DNA from: Salinibacter pepae
Lineage (GTDB): Bacteria > Bacteroidota > Rhodothermia > Rhodothermales > Salinibacteraceae
Assembly (NCBI RefSeq): GCF_947077775.1
Contig: NZ_CAMTTE010000001.1
Location: 806,001 to 870,000 of the forward strand
Direction of reading: 5' to 3'
DNA: 64,000 nt
Shown here: positions 53,943 through 63,239 of the stretch, in pieces
Position numbering within the stretch: the first letter of the stretch is position 1
How the letters are laid out: each line of letters starts with the position of its first letter
Program-made: the position numbers and the translations under genes
Notes under the pieces: generated by a model
Database searches by the model: none
Seen by the model: only the letters and a program-made list of their open reading frames with translations
Told to the model about the DNA's origin: nothing

Positions 53943-55322
53943 TCAGGGAGCGGGAAAGCATCGGCCCCACTCGAAGAGGGTGACGAGCCGCTCAGTCCCG
54001 ACTTCGTACCGCTTGCCGGTCCAGGTGACGCACACCTCCTCCCCGCCGTCGTCTTCCACGTCCATGAGGACGAACTGGCCGTCGGGCCGCCCGAAGAGGC
54101 GGAACGGGTTGGGGTACGGGCCGTGGGTGTACGGCCCCCCTTTTACGGACCCGGGGCGCGCGAAGGCCGCCGCGTGCACGACCGGAAACCCCGTCCCCTC
54201 CCCCCGTCCGTACGCGCTGTGCGTCCCGTCGTCGAGGGCGACCATGTGGGCGTCGCCCGACAGCATGACCAGTTGGTCCGCCACCCCAATTGAGTCGATG
54301 TACGTCGCCAGCTCACGTCGCTCCGCAGCAAACCCGCCCCAGTGGTCGTCGGACCCGCCCGCCGCCCCAATCCAGGGCACGCTGCTCCCCCAGGCGATAA
54401 CGGGGTAGCGGTCCTTGGCCCGGGCCAGCTGCCGCTTGAACCAGGCTTTCTGGGCGCGCCCCATCATGGTCTGCGCGGAGTCGGGGGCGTCGTTGCGGGT
54501 ACGGGCCGATCGTAGGTCGGTGAGCAGCACCCGCACGCGGCCGACCGTAAACGCCTGGTAGATCGGCCGCCGCCGTGCCTCCGGGGCCAGGGGGTAGTGC
54601 GGGACGTACTCCCGGTACACCTGCTGGGCGACGTCCTGCCCAGGCGCCTGGCGTGAGCTGTTGTTGGGGCCGTAGTCGTGGTCGTCCCACGTGTACGCCA
54701 GCGCCGTGGACCGAAACAGGCGCGCCTGGGGCCCAGAGGCGTGGACCCGCCGGTAGGCCGTGCGGAAGGCCGCCGGATCGGGGGCGTCAATGTTTTCGTA
54801 GTGGAGGTCGCCCAGGTGCAGAAACACGTCCGGCTGGGCGCGTCGAATGGCGCCGAAGACAGGGTGCTGCGCCCCCGTCCGGGCACAGGCCCCGAGGGCC
54901 ATCCGGAACGAGAATGGGTCCGACGCAAAGGTCTGAAATCGGCCCTGCCGGGCAGTGTCAACCACGCCCCCCCGATACAACGCGTAGTGGTACGTGGTTC
55001 GAGGGGTGAGGCCCTCGAGGCGAAAGTGGCGCACGTTGGTGTTCGTGGCGGGGGCGGTGCCGCCAACGATGCGCGGATCCGTCCAGGAGCCGGTCGTGTC
55101 GACCGCCAGACGGAGCCCCGCGGCCGCGACCGGTGGACGCGCCACAACTCGTGCGGAGGAGTCCGTGACGCCCCCGGCCCAGAGAACCGTCGCCGAATCC
55201 ACCGGGACCGATGGCCGCTCCGCTGGTTCGAGGAGACGACACGCGGCGCTTGCGCCGAGGATCATCCCCCCGAGTGCGACGACCGCAGCCAGAGTGCGAG
55301 CGCGAATGGGCGGCACGGGCAC
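53943..55322 (-). CDS. phoD: PhoD-like alkaline phosphatase
   Basis: The approximately 459-aa secreted protein has a signal sequence that may be a lipoprotein signal (GGMILGASAACRLL). An N-terminal Ig-like domain holds LTPRTTYHYALYRGG. The PhoD metallophosphatase domain has FLHLGDLHYENIDAPD, TWDDHDYGPNNSSR, MMGRAQKAWFKRQL and MLSGDAHMVALDDG, which provide iron/calcium ligands. PhoD releases phosphate from phosphomono- and diesters and teichoic acids. The start is GTG 55322; a second GTG lies two codons on and no ATG is available. It converges on the nucleotide-type transporter gene. Confidence 0.92.
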   Translation of the reverse strand: MPVPPIRARTLAAVVALGGMILGASAACRLLEPAERPSVPVDSATVLWAGGVTDSSARVVARPPVAAAGLRLAVDTTGSWTDPRIVGGTAPATNTNVRHFRLEGLTPRTTYHYALYRGGVVDTARQGRFQTFASDPFSFRMALGACARTGAQHPVFGAIRRAQPDVFLHLGDLHYENIDAPDPAAFRTAYRRVHASGPQARLFRSTALAYTWDDHDYGPNNSSRQAPGQDVAQQVYREYVPHYPLAPEARRRPIYQAFTVGRVRVLLTDLRSARTRNDAPDSAQTMMGRAQKAWFKRQLARAKDRYPVIAWGSSVPWIGAAGGSDDHWGGFAAERRELATYIDSIGVADQLVMLSGDAHMVALDDGTHSAYGRGEGTGFPVVHAAAFARPGSVKGGPYTHGPYPNPFRLFGRPDGQFVLMDVEDDGGEEVCVTWTGKRYEVGTERLVTLFEWGRCFPAP

Positions 55323-55666
55323 AGGAGCAATCAGCAGATCGAAATGGCCGCCCGGCGTCTCTTGGGGTTGTTCGTCCGACGGCCTGGAGGGGTCGTTCCA
55401 CTTCCAGTGCCCCTACATTGTTTGCCGGCGCCACTGGGGGTGCGCTCGGGACAGCCCCCCAAGGGGGCGGCGCCTCGTGGCCCACCCCGAGGAACGGGGA
55501 TGTCTCTCGGAGCGACGATGCGACCGTGGTGCCCCAGGCATCCGCCGGGGACGGTTGAACCGGGTGTTGTCAGACGCAGCCTGACGGCCGAGTCGTTGAC
55601 CGGTGAGGCCGCCCAGGGGGCAACCAGGCCATTCCAACACGTCGCCGGCCCTTTCCCGGAGACGGC
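55323..55666. other. intergenic region without a supported gene
   Basis: 344 bp between the PhoD start and the 3' end of the PH-domain gene. It includes a short GC-only hairpin (arms at 55454-55459 and 55463-55468, three-base loop) that could end transcription of the PH-domain gene, but it lacks a T-run in either direction. Confidence 0.4.
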
Positions 55667-56113
55667 CTATCCGTGTTGCTGATAGATGAGGTCCCGGACC
55701 GCCTCAGGATCGTGCAGGTCGCGCATCGTGAGCTCGATGCCGGACTGGCCGGCACTTGAGAGCCGGAGCGTGCCGCATTGCATAAGCCGATGGATGGGGC
55801 CCTGATCGATCTGAACGTTTCGGATGTTGCGATGGGCGAGTTCGGTCGTGCGGTTGCTGAGGATTCCGGACCGCTTTCGAACCCGAGAGCGGGTGACCAC
55901 CAGCTCCCTGCTCCGCGCCTGAAGCCACATCCAAAGCAGCGGGAGCGGCCCACAAAGCCCGGCCATTAGGGCCGCCGTCCACCCGGTGTCGACGAGCGCT
56001 CCCCCTAACACGAACGGCGCGACGGTGGCCGACAGCAGGCCGAAAAGCGTCACGCTAAACGGATGTGCCTTCCACAATCGTGGCTGCGCCCGGAAAATGA
56101 CATCTTCGGTCAT
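55667..56113 (-). CDS. bacterial PH-domain membrane protein (bPH2-like)
   Basis: The 148-aa protein has two transmembrane helices (FSVTLFGLLSATVAPFVLGG, WTAALMAGLCGPLPLLWMWL). They are followed by a bacterial PH domain with the typical VTRSRVRKRSGILSNRTTEL and HRNIRNVQIDQGPIHRLM core. Members of this group (YdbT/YdbS-like) are envelope proteins of unknown exact role. ATG 56113 begins the gene, and no neighbour shares its transcript. Confidence 0.85.
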   Translation of the reverse strand: MTEDVIFRAQPRLWKAHPFSVTLFGLLSATVAPFVLGGALVDTGWTAALMAGLCGPLPLLWMWLQARSRELVVTRSRVRKRSGILSNRTTELAHRNIRNVQIDQGPIHRLMQCGTLRLSSAGQSGIELTMRDLHDPEAVRDLIYQQHG

Positions 56114-56523
56114 AGTCCCAGATCCAGATCATCACCATGCAGTTCAGATGGGCCGGCAGTGGGCGATACGGCTGCCCGATGCAGTAGGATGCATGACCTG
56201 CAATGGGGCCCCGGCGCGGAATCGCCTCCTGGAGAGGAAGAGAGATCGCGAATGGTCGGTTCTGAAGGGGCACGAGGGCCCCAGGACAGGGGCGGGGGGC
56301 CTATCACGGCCCCACAGGGAGGACGCCCCAGCCCCATTTGGGCGTGGGCTCGACGCCCCACGGGCCCGGACAAAATTGCCTGCGTTCCGGGCGGAGGCGT
56401 TCGATTGGGGGCGTTGTGCTCTCCCCGTGTGCGTACTGGGATGCATCGAGGCGACCGCCTGCTTGGACCCAGTTCCCAGGGCACGGCCGAGTTGGGCCGG
56501 CTCACCGATGGGCACGCCCTTCC
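56114..56523. other. intergenic region without a supported gene
   Basis: About 410 bp upstream of the PH-domain gene. Frames on both strands are Gly/Arg/Pro-rich without motifs. It presumably carries the PH-domain gene promoter, which could not be recognised. Confidence 0.5.
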
Positions 56524-56829
56524 CTACTCCTCCACGACACTGATCGACTCGACATCCTCCTCCGAAAACCGCAGGACATCTCCGTCGGTCGTTTCGATCT
56601 TGTATCCCTCTCGGGTTTTTCTAATGTCGTCTTTCGACTCGACCTGATATCTGGTCTTTCGCAGATCCGTGGTGGTTACTTCGGCAACGGGCACGCTACT
56701 GCGCTTTTTGGCTTCGAGTGCGATAAGGGAGGAACTCGGCTCAGGATCTGGAACGGAACGGCCCGATCGCCCCCCGTCCGCGCCACCGATCCCAGTTGGA
56801 GGGCGCCATTCGTCCTCCTTCTCCTGCAT
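56524..56829 (-). CDS. small hypothetical protein
   Basis: A 101-aa frame from ATG 56829. The first third is Arg/Gly/Pro-rich. The remainder looks like a compact beta domain (PVAEVTTTDLRKTRYQVESK, IRKTREGYKIETTDGDVLRF, SEEDVESISVVEE). No family is recognised with confidence; the end resembles small SH3-like or YgdR-like lipoprotein repeats, but it has no signal peptide here. A GTG at 56907 could extend it. Confidence 0.5.
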   Translation of the reverse strand: MQEKEDEWRPPTGIGGADGGRSGRSVPDPEPSSSLIALEAKKRSSVPVAEVTTTDLRKTRYQVESKDDIRKTREGYKIETTDGDVLRFSEEDVESISVVEE

Positions 56830-56924
56830 CGTTCGTGACGCGGTGGGTTCCCGAATCGATCTACCAGGCCTACAGTCTTCCGGGGTGTTGTCTCCAGCCG
56901 GTGGCACTTCTGCGAGGGGGCCGC

Positions 56925-57149
56925 CTAGCGACCGGCCGGTCCGGCGTACCGGCGGGCGGCCTCTCGTACAACCGACCGGGCGGCTTCCCCCCCTCCAACT
57001 CCGCGTGACCGGCTCTCCGCCCCCTTGTAGTGGATAAACCAGGTCTCAAGGATTTTCAGCACGCCAGGGTACCGGTCCTGCAGGTCATCAATGCCGCGGA
57101 CCTCGCCTGGCGTCGGGGCACGCGAAACGGCCCAAGCGTCCAGCCCCAC
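56925..57149 (-). pseudogene. fragment of inorganic pyrophosphatase
   Basis: The translated stretch (GEVRGIDDLQDRYPGVLKIL, ETWFIHYKGAESRS, GEAARSVVREAARRY) resembles the C-terminal region of soluble family I inorganic pyrophosphatases: their D-D-V/I-P..., ...I.HFF..YK and ...A...I..A..RY motifs. The catalytic N-terminal two thirds are missing, and a sequence upstream in another frame is not recognisable. It is a decayed gene end. Confidence 0.5.
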
Positions 57150-57306
57150 GGGACCGCACTCGCCCGGCAGCTCACTAGAGGTGTGACGCCGCTTGCTGCA
57201 TCTCGGCTGCGCACTCGTCCCCCGATCAGCTTTTGAAGGTTTTGAGCGCAGTCATAAAGGTATGAAAACACCGAGTTTCCAGCCAGGTGAACTCAGCTTT
57301 TTACCA

Positions 57307-57990
57307 TGATATGCCGTTCAGCAGAACGAACCGGAGCACCAGGAACAGAATCCGGATCCGGCCCCCTACCGATCCATGAATTTTGACCTCAGTACCGAGT
57401 ATTACTTCACGAACGGCGGACTGGTGTCGCTGGCCGGGCTCTGCAAGCGGATCGACAATGCGATCTACGAGGACGTTCGCAGAGACACGGACGGCCCGTT
57501 TGACGTCCCGGGAGTCAACGGGCCGATCGACGAAGTCGAGGTCACACAGCCCGAGAACGCGGACCTCGTCACGGTGCTGGGCCTGGGGGCCGCGTATCAG
57601 CAGCCGTTCACGTTCCTTCCGTCTTCCCTCAGCGGACTCGGTGGGAACTCGAACGTGACGGGGACCGACTCCGAAGTCGACGTGCCCGATCGGGGAGGCC
57701 TGCCGTTCTTCCCACAGTCCAATCTGGTGTACAACATCGTTCCGTACTTCCAGAAGAGCGGGTTTCAGGCACGCGTGGCCATCAACCGCCGCGGCGACTG
57801 CCTCTTGGGGCTGGCGGACAGGCAGGTCAACGACACGTGGGTGAAGGCCCGCACGACGGTGGACATCAACGCCGGCGACCAACTTGAGCACCTTCTCACC
57901 CAGCCGGCCCTGATGGTGCAGAACCGGACCAACGCATCGGAGGTCGGATGCGCCGGGGAAATGAGCCTTCCTTTCATCACCTCAGCGGTC
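57307..57990 (+). pseudogene. fragment of TonB-dependent receptor barrel
   Basis: The frame reads NPDPAPYRSMNFDLSTEYYF, FTNGGLVSLAGLCKRIDNAI, VTQPENADLVTVLGLGAAYQ, FFPQSNLVYNIVPYFQKSGF and DRQVNDTWVKARTTVDINAG. These are successive strands of the C-terminal barrel of a TonB-dependent receptor. Signal peptide, plug and most of the barrel are missing upstream. After about 57,880 the family sequence stops and non-homologous residues follow. This is a broken internal piece, not a functional gene. Confidence 0.85.
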
Positions 57991-58003
57991 ATCACCTCAG
58001 CGG
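57974..58003. repeat. 15-bp exact tandem duplication
   Basis: Two identical copies of TCATCACCTCAGCGG (57974-57988 and 57989-58003) at the decayed 3' end of the TonB-receptor fragment. Confidence 0.97.
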
Positions 58004-58153
58004 CCGCCCCGTGTCGGTGGGGCTGCCGATGGGCCCCCAAACGTCATCTCTGAGATTGAGTCGGGCTCCAGCACGCCCCCCCTCCCTTCCCGCCCGGAGG
58101 AAAGGGGCAGCGTGTTGTTTTTTCTCTTCACTTTGCCGAAGCAAAGCCCACTT

Positions 58154-59932
58154 ATGCAACGATTCGACGCGCCCCTTCTCGTCTGCGTATTACTCCTGCT
58201 GCCGCTGGGCCTGCTGGCGACCGCCTGCTCGACGCCCTCGTCGGGCTCGGCGGCGGAGGCCGAGGACACGACCCAGCCTACGTCGGCAGAGCCGCCCCAG
58301 CTGCCCTCGACCCTGCCTGGGCCCTACCCCGACCGCGTCGTGCTGAGCCACGCGGCGGATCCGTCCTCGTCGCTGAGCGTCACCTGGCGCACTGACAGCA
58401 CCGTCACGGGCGCGAAGGCCCAGGTCGCCCCGGCCACGGGCGGCCCCTCCTTCTATACCCAAGCCCGTACCGTTGAGGCGGAGACCCAGGACCTCCACGC
58501 CCACAAGGTGACCGGCGAACACGCAAACGTCAACTACCACTCCGTCACCTTCAAGGGCCTCACGGCCGACACCCTCTACGCGTACCGCGTCGGCGATGGC
58601 GAGCGCTGGAGCGAGTGGTTTCACGCCCGCACCGCCAGCCAGCAGCCGGAGCCCTTCTCCTTCGTCTACGTCGGAGATGCGCAGAACAACGTGCGCTCCC
58701 ACTGGTCCCGCCTCATCCGGCAGGCCTACACCGACGCGCCCGAGATGGCCTTTCTGCTCCACGCCGGCGACCTGGTCGACAACGCCCACCGGAACGTCGA
58801 GTGGGGCCACTGGAACGCCGCAGGGGGGTTCATCCAGAGCATGGTCCCAAACATCGCGGTGCCCGGCAACCACGAGTACGCGGGCCACCGCACGTGGCGG
58901 GCGCGCGACACTTTCCAGGTCGAGGTGGAGGCCAACGGCCAGGAGATGACCGGCACCATCCTGGAGCCGGACGGCAACCCCGAGCCGCTGGAGGCCACCA
59001 ACAGCGGGGCCACGCCGTCGAGCGACCGCTCCCCGGCCGGCGACTGGGCCTACAACGTCGACAACGGCGAGTACGTGGGCACCCTCAAGATTGAGAACGG
59101 CGGATCCGGCTACAGCGCCTCCCTCGTCAGTGAGTATGGCCAGGAGTTCCCCCTCCGGGACGTGTCCGTCGACGAAACTACGCTGACCGGCCACTTCCTC
59201 ATGGAGGTCGAGAAGGAAAGCCCGGAGCAGCTCTCGGTCCACTGGCATCCCCAGTTCGCCTTTCCCGAGAACGGGCCGGACGGGGTGAAGGAGACGGTCT
59301 ACCACCTCGACTATCAGGGCATGCGTGTCGTCGGCCTCAACTCGGAGGCGGCCAAGATGGACGCGGAAGTGCTGCGCACCCAGACCGAGTGGCTGCGGTC
59401 GACGCTCCGGGAGGCGGAGCAGGATCCAAGCATCCGTTGGACGGTCGTCACCTTCCACCACCCGATGTTCTCCTCCGGCGAGGGCCGAAACAACAAGCAG
59501 CTCCGCGAGGCGTGGCGGCCGCTCTTCGACGCGTACAGCGTGGATCTCGTCCTGCAGGGCCACGACCACACCTACGCCCGCGGCCAGACGAAGAACCTGA
59601 AGCAAGGCGTGAGCGCCCGGTCGCCGGAGGGCGGCACCGTGTACGTCAACTCCGTCAGCGGCGCGAAGATGTACGAGATCAAGCCCGACCGGTGGGAGGA
59701 TTTCGACGGCGTCGAGATGGAGCGCGGCGGGGAAAACACGCAGCTCTACCAGGTGGTGCGCGTCGGGGCGGACACGATCCAGTTCCGTGCCTACACGGCC
59801 ACCGGCGCGCCCTACGACGCCTTCGACCTCGTGCGGCCCGGCGACGGCGGGCCCAGCCGCATGATCGAGCGGCCGCCGGCCCACCGGCCGGAGCGCACCC
59901 ACGAGAACACCCTCGACTACACGCGGCCGTAG
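58154..59932 (+). CDS. purple acid phosphatase-like metallophosphoesterase lipoprotein
   Basis: The 592-aa lipoprotein has a signal ending LLATAC. An FN3-like N-terminal domain (about 55-165; PDRVVLSHAADPSSSLSVTW) is followed by the metallophosphoesterase domain with FVYVGDAQNN (D175), LLHAGDLVDNA, AVPGNHEYAG, VTFHHPMFSSGEG and LVLQGHDHTYARG. A beta-rich stretch of about 140 residues lies between the GNHE and HHP motifs (KIENGGSGYSASLVSEYGQE and others) and is not part of the basic fold. Likely role: extracellular phosphomonoesterase. ATG 58154 starts the signal peptide. It is followed by another lipoprotein gene after 140 bp. Confidence 0.92.
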   Translation: MQRFDAPLLVCVLLLLPLGLLATACSTPSSGSAAEAEDTTQPTSAEPPQLPSTLPGPYPDRVVLSHAADPSSSLSVTWRTDSTVTGAKAQVAPATGGPSFYTQARTVEAETQDLHAHKVTGEHANVNYHSVTFKGLTADTLYAYRVGDGERWSEWFHARTASQQPEPFSFVYVGDAQNNVRSHWSRLIRQAYTDAPEMAFLLHAGDLVDNAHRNVEWGHWNAAGGFIQSMVPNIAVPGNHEYAGHRTWRARDTFQVEVEANGQEMTGTILEPDGNPEPLEATNSGATPSSDRSPAGDWAYNVDNGEYVGTLKIENGGSGYSASLVSEYGQEFPLRDVSVDETTLTGHFLMEVEKESPEQLSVHWHPQFAFPENGPDGVKETVYHLDYQGMRVVGLNSEAAKMDAEVLRTQTEWLRSTLREAEQDPSIRWTVVTFHHPMFSSGEGRNNKQLREAWRPLFDAYSVDLVLQGHDHTYARGQTKNLKQGVSARSPEGGTVYVNSVSGAKMYEIKPDRWEDFDGVEMERGGENTQLYQVVRVGADTIQFRAYTATGAPYDAFDLVRPGDGGPSRMIERPPAHRPERTHENTLDYTRP

Positions 59933-60072
59933 CCCCAACAGCCCGTCGGCTCTTTCCCCTTCCCGATCGCTTTTCGGGAAAACGCCCTTCTTCGACCCAG
60001 CGGCTCCCCTGCGTTCCGGCCAGGCCGTGGCGCCCCCTTCTGAACCGCTCTGCCCCCACCTCCCTCCTTTTC

Positions 60073-61842
60073 ATGACGCCCGCTTCCGCCCATCCCATTG
60101 CGACTCTTCTGTGCCCCGCCCTGCTGGGCCTCATCCTCGGGGCGGCGTCTGGCTGCGCGACCAGCGCCGATGCCCCCGGCGAGACGGAGGACACCTCGCC
60201 TGCCCGCCAGACCGCCTTCCGGGTGCGCTCGGACATCGGCGCCGGCCTCAACGCCGACCGGGGCTGGGCGGGGCCGACGAACCAGTCCGTGACGCTGCCG
60301 GTCGAGGCGCCGTTCCGGCTTCGGTTCGAGGTGGAGACGCCCCCGGACGCGCCGTTCGTGGAGCGCTTTCGCCTCCAGTACCGCCGCAACGGCGGGGCGT
60401 GGCGCCCGGTGCCGGCCGCCGACTTTCCCTACGCCCCGTCGGAGGTCACCCCTCGGGTGAGCGTCGTCTCCGCCGCCTACGCCGATCGCGCAGACGCCGC
60501 CGACCTGCTCGACGGCTCCACGGCGTCGTACGCGGGTGGAAAAGGCATTGCCCTCTCCGGCACGGGCCCCGCCCTCCCGGATCACGGGGTGCAGAGCGAG
60601 TGGGCGTGGCCGCTGGTGATCCGACGCTACGCGGACGGGGCCGTGACCAACGAGCCGGGCGATCGGTTTGAGTTCCGGCTGGTGGACGTGAAGGGGCGTC
60701 CGCTGCCCGCCCCCGCAACGCCTGAGGTGACGGCCTCCGTGCCCCCCCGGCTCCTGGGCGGCACGTACCCCGAGACCCCGGGCCGCCTCGGGCCCTGGGA
60801 GGCCTCCGACGGCAGCCTGTATTTTCTCATGGAACCGGCGGAGTCCTACAACAAGTTGATGACCGTGAAGTCGACCGACGGCGGGCGGACGTGGCGGGAG
60901 GTGGACGGCGCCAACCGCCCCGTGGCGGGCGACCTGGAAGGATTTGCCTCGGCCGTCCACGACGGAACGATTCACATGCTCCACCAGATCGATGCGGGCG
61001 TGCTGCACCACGCCTTCCGGACCACGGACCACCCGCGCACTCCGGACGCGTGGGCCGTGCGGGACGACACGGTGGCCACGCCCGGCGCGCCCCCCGTGCA
61101 GGTCGCCTCGGTCGCCGCCCGGTCGGACGGCAGCCTCGTCGGGGTGTACGGGGGGCCGGAGCACCTTCACTACAGCATCCGCAGTCCTGAGGGAACGTGG
61201 GGCGATCGGAAACCGATCTCTGGCGGGGCGGGCGATGCCCGTTCGGGGCCGCAGCTGGCACGCGGCGCGGACGACACGGTGCACCTCGCGTACACGCGCC
61301 GCGACGGGACGGCGTGGTACCGCCGCATTCGGCCCGACGGCCGCCTCACGTCCCCCCAGCGGGTCTCCTCCAGCCTGGGGACGGCCGTGACGGACGTCGG
61401 CTCCGTGCTCCCGCTGGTGCACCTCCCGGAGACGAATACGACGGTCCTTCTCTACCGCCGGGCCGACGGCACGCTGTGGGCGCGGCGCGCAGACGCGGAG
61501 GGGCGACTCAGCCCGCCGGTGCAGGTCACCGAACGAGCGGTCGCCCAGAGCGCCGCCGACTCCGATCAGGTCGGGGCCGACGCCGTTGCCCTCGGATCAT
61601 CGGTCCACGTCCTGTTTATCGAAGCGCAAACCGGCTCCCTCTACCACACCCGCAGCGACGAGCGCGGCTCCTGGGCGCCCGCCACGGTACAGGTCGACAG
61701 CGTCGACGCGCAGTGGGTCCGGGGGCAGCCGGTCTCGAAAGGGACGTCGTCCCCGACGGCGTACGGGTACGTCTACGACGCGGGGTCGAACGGCGGGTCG
61801 GGGATGAACTGGTACAACGAGGTGCCCGTGCGCCGGCGGTGA
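60073..61842 (+). CDS. lipoprotein with sialidase-like (BNR) beta-propeller
   Basis: The 589-aa lipoprotein has a signal ending AASGC. An N-terminal beta-sandwich (about 45-215) is followed by a propeller with BNR/Asp-box-like repeats: VKSTDGGRTWREVDG is a clear Asp box, and weaker copies follow (DGTIHMLHQID, DDTVHLAYTRRDGTAWYRRI, SSVHVLFIEAQTGSLYHTRS). The sialidase FRIP motif and catalytic triad were not found, so it may be a carbohydrate- or protein-binding propeller. It is 140 bp after the phosphatase and probably surface-exposed. Confidence 0.8.
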   Translation: MTPASAHPIATLLCPALLGLILGAASGCATSADAPGETEDTSPARQTAFRVRSDIGAGLNADRGWAGPTNQSVTLPVEAPFRLRFEVETPPDAPFVERFRLQYRRNGGAWRPVPAADFPYAPSEVTPRVSVVSAAYADRADAADLLDGSTASYAGGKGIALSGTGPALPDHGVQSEWAWPLVIRRYADGAVTNEPGDRFEFRLVDVKGRPLPAPATPEVTASVPPRLLGGTYPETPGRLGPWEASDGSLYFLMEPAESYNKLMTVKSTDGGRTWREVDGANRPVAGDLEGFASAVHDGTIHMLHQIDAGVLHHAFRTTDHPRTPDAWAVRDDTVATPGAPPVQVASVAARSDGSLVGVYGGPEHLHYSIRSPEGTWGDRKPISGGAGDARSGPQLARGADDTVHLAYTRRDGTAWYRRIRPDGRLTSPQRVSSSLGTAVTDVGSVLPLVHLPETNTTVLLYRRADGTLWARRADAEGRLSPPVQVTERAVAQSAADSDQVGADAVALGSSVHVLFIEAQTGSLYHTRSDERGSWAPATVQVDSVDAQWVRGQPVSKGTSSPTAYGYVYDAGSNGGSGMNWYNEVPVRRR

Positions 61843-62003
61843 GACGGCGCCACCAGGGGTGGGCTACAGAGCACTGCCGGGCGCAAGGCACAAGGATCCG
61901 GCCGCGTCACTCGGCGGCTGAAGGGCGGGCCGCCGAGAAGGCGAGAATGCAGGCCCTGCTCTCGGATGCGCCCACGGAGGGTGCCTCCGCCCCGACGCAC
62001 GCC

Positions 62004-62033
62004 ATTCTCACACAAACAATTCTCACACAAACA
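62004..62033. repeat. 15-bp exact tandem duplication overlapping a stop codon
   Basis: Two identical copies of ATTCTCACACAAACA (62004-62018 and 62019-62033). The second copy contains the stop codon and last codons of the exchanger gene, so the duplication has copied the gene's 3' end. Confidence 0.97.
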
Positions 62034-63060
62034 AAAGCCCGAACGCGCCGAAGTAGAGCACCAGCGCCAGGAAGCTCTCGAATCCGATTCCGAAGGCCCC
62101 CCGGCGCTCGCGGCGCAGGAGGCCCATCAGCAAAATGCCCGTCAGGAGAAGCGTGAGGGCAATGATGAACACCTGCTGCTCGGTCATGGCGTGGTAGATC
62201 GAGCCCTCCTGGTAGCCAACATCCGAAAAGGCCACGAACAGGACATCGAAGCTGTTGCCGCCAATGATGCCCCCGACGGCGAGGGTCAGCGCCCCACGCC
62301 GCACCGCCGCCACCGACGTGACCAGTTCCGGGAGCGAGGTGGACACGGCCGTCATGAGCCCGCCGACGAGCCCTTCGGAGAGGCCCGTCCGGGCGGCCAC
62401 CTGCCCGCCCGTCTTGGCGATCACGTATCCGGCGGCGCCGACCACGAGGGACAGGGCCACGAACTCCAACCAGAGCGTCGAGAGGGCGGCCGACTCGCGG
62501 CCCTCCGCTCCGGTGTCCTGGCGGGTCTTGTCGGTTTGGCGCGCCATCCAGTACGGGGTCGACCGGGCCTCGGCCACGAGGTGAATGCCGTAGAGGTAGC
62601 CCGCAACCAGCAGCACGGAGGCAGGGTGGATCCCGAACAGGTCGAGGCGCGGTCCGGCCATTCCGAGCAGGGGAATCGCCAGGAGGGTCGACAGCAGGGC
62701 GCCCTGCAGGAGGTTCTCGACAGAGGCGGCAGCGTGTTCGAGATTCGCGGGCCGGTAGGCCATGTCCGCCACCGCAAGGAAAACGGTCTGGGCGGCGATC
62801 CCGCCAATGGCGTTGCTGATGGCCAGGGACGGAAGCCCGTCCACCGCGGCCGTCACGGACGTCGTGATGCCGGCAATGGAGGTGGTACTGCCCAGCAGGA
62901 CGGCCCCGAAGATCGCCTCTCCGAGACCGGTTTCGTCGGCGAGGCGGTCGGCGGCCCGGGTCATCCGCGTTCCGACGACGGCGATGAGTAGGGCCGAGGC
63001 CCCGAATGCCGCAGAGACGACCGGAAAGGAGAGGGTCTTCCAGGCAAAAAGGTCCATCAA
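62023..63060 (-). CDS. sodium/calcium exchanger-family cation antiporter
   Basis: The 345-aa inner-membrane protein has two inverted alpha repeats of the CaCA family: GLGEAIFGAVLLGSTTSIAG in the first half and GLSEGLVGGLMTAVSTSLPE in the second, with about ten TM helices and a short acidic loop between them. In CaCA proteins these repeats carry the ion-binding residues. The first repeat has Thr/Ser where many members have an acidic residue, so ion choice is uncertain. The gene begins with two ATGs (63060 or 63057). Likely role: sodium-driven cation homeostasis in a salty habitat. Confidence 0.88.
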   Translation of the reverse strand: MMDLFAWKTLSFPVVSAAFGASALLIAVVGTRMTRAADRLADETGLGEAIFGAVLLGSTTSIAGITTSVTAAVDGLPSLAISNAIGGIAAQTVFLAVADMAYRPANLEHAAASVENLLQGALLSTLLAIPLLGMAGPRLDLFGIHPASVLLVAGYLYGIHLVAEARSTPYWMARQTDKTRQDTGAEGRESAALSTLWLEFVALSLVVGAAGYVIAKTGGQVAARTGLSEGLVGGLMTAVSTSLPELVTSVAAVRRGALTLAVGGIIGGNSFDVLFVAFSDVGYQEGSIYHAMTEQQVFIIALTLLLTGILLMGLLRRERRGAFGIGFESFLALVLYFGAFGLLFV

Positions 63061-63239
63061 GCGTCAGGTGCGGGCGGACGGACAGCGTCGAAAACTACGC
63101 GTGCATACCCTACACATGGTCCCCCACATGTGGGCTCGGTCTGGTTGTTGAGGCCAGCCCCCGTTTCTGACGCTGGGGCAGACGCGTCCGCCGGTGGAGC
63201 GACTCCCTGGGCGTCATCGGCAATGTCCGGCGCCGTGCC

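Noticed and set aside
55454-55468. GC-rich hairpin as a rho-independent terminator
   Set aside because: The stem has six pairs and a three-base loop but no T-run on either side, and it is about 200 bp from the nearest gene end.
60073-61842. Calling the BNR-repeat lipoprotein a true sialidase
   Set aside because: A clear Asp box is present, but the FRIP motif and the catalytic arginine triad, tyrosine and glutamate arrangement could not be located.
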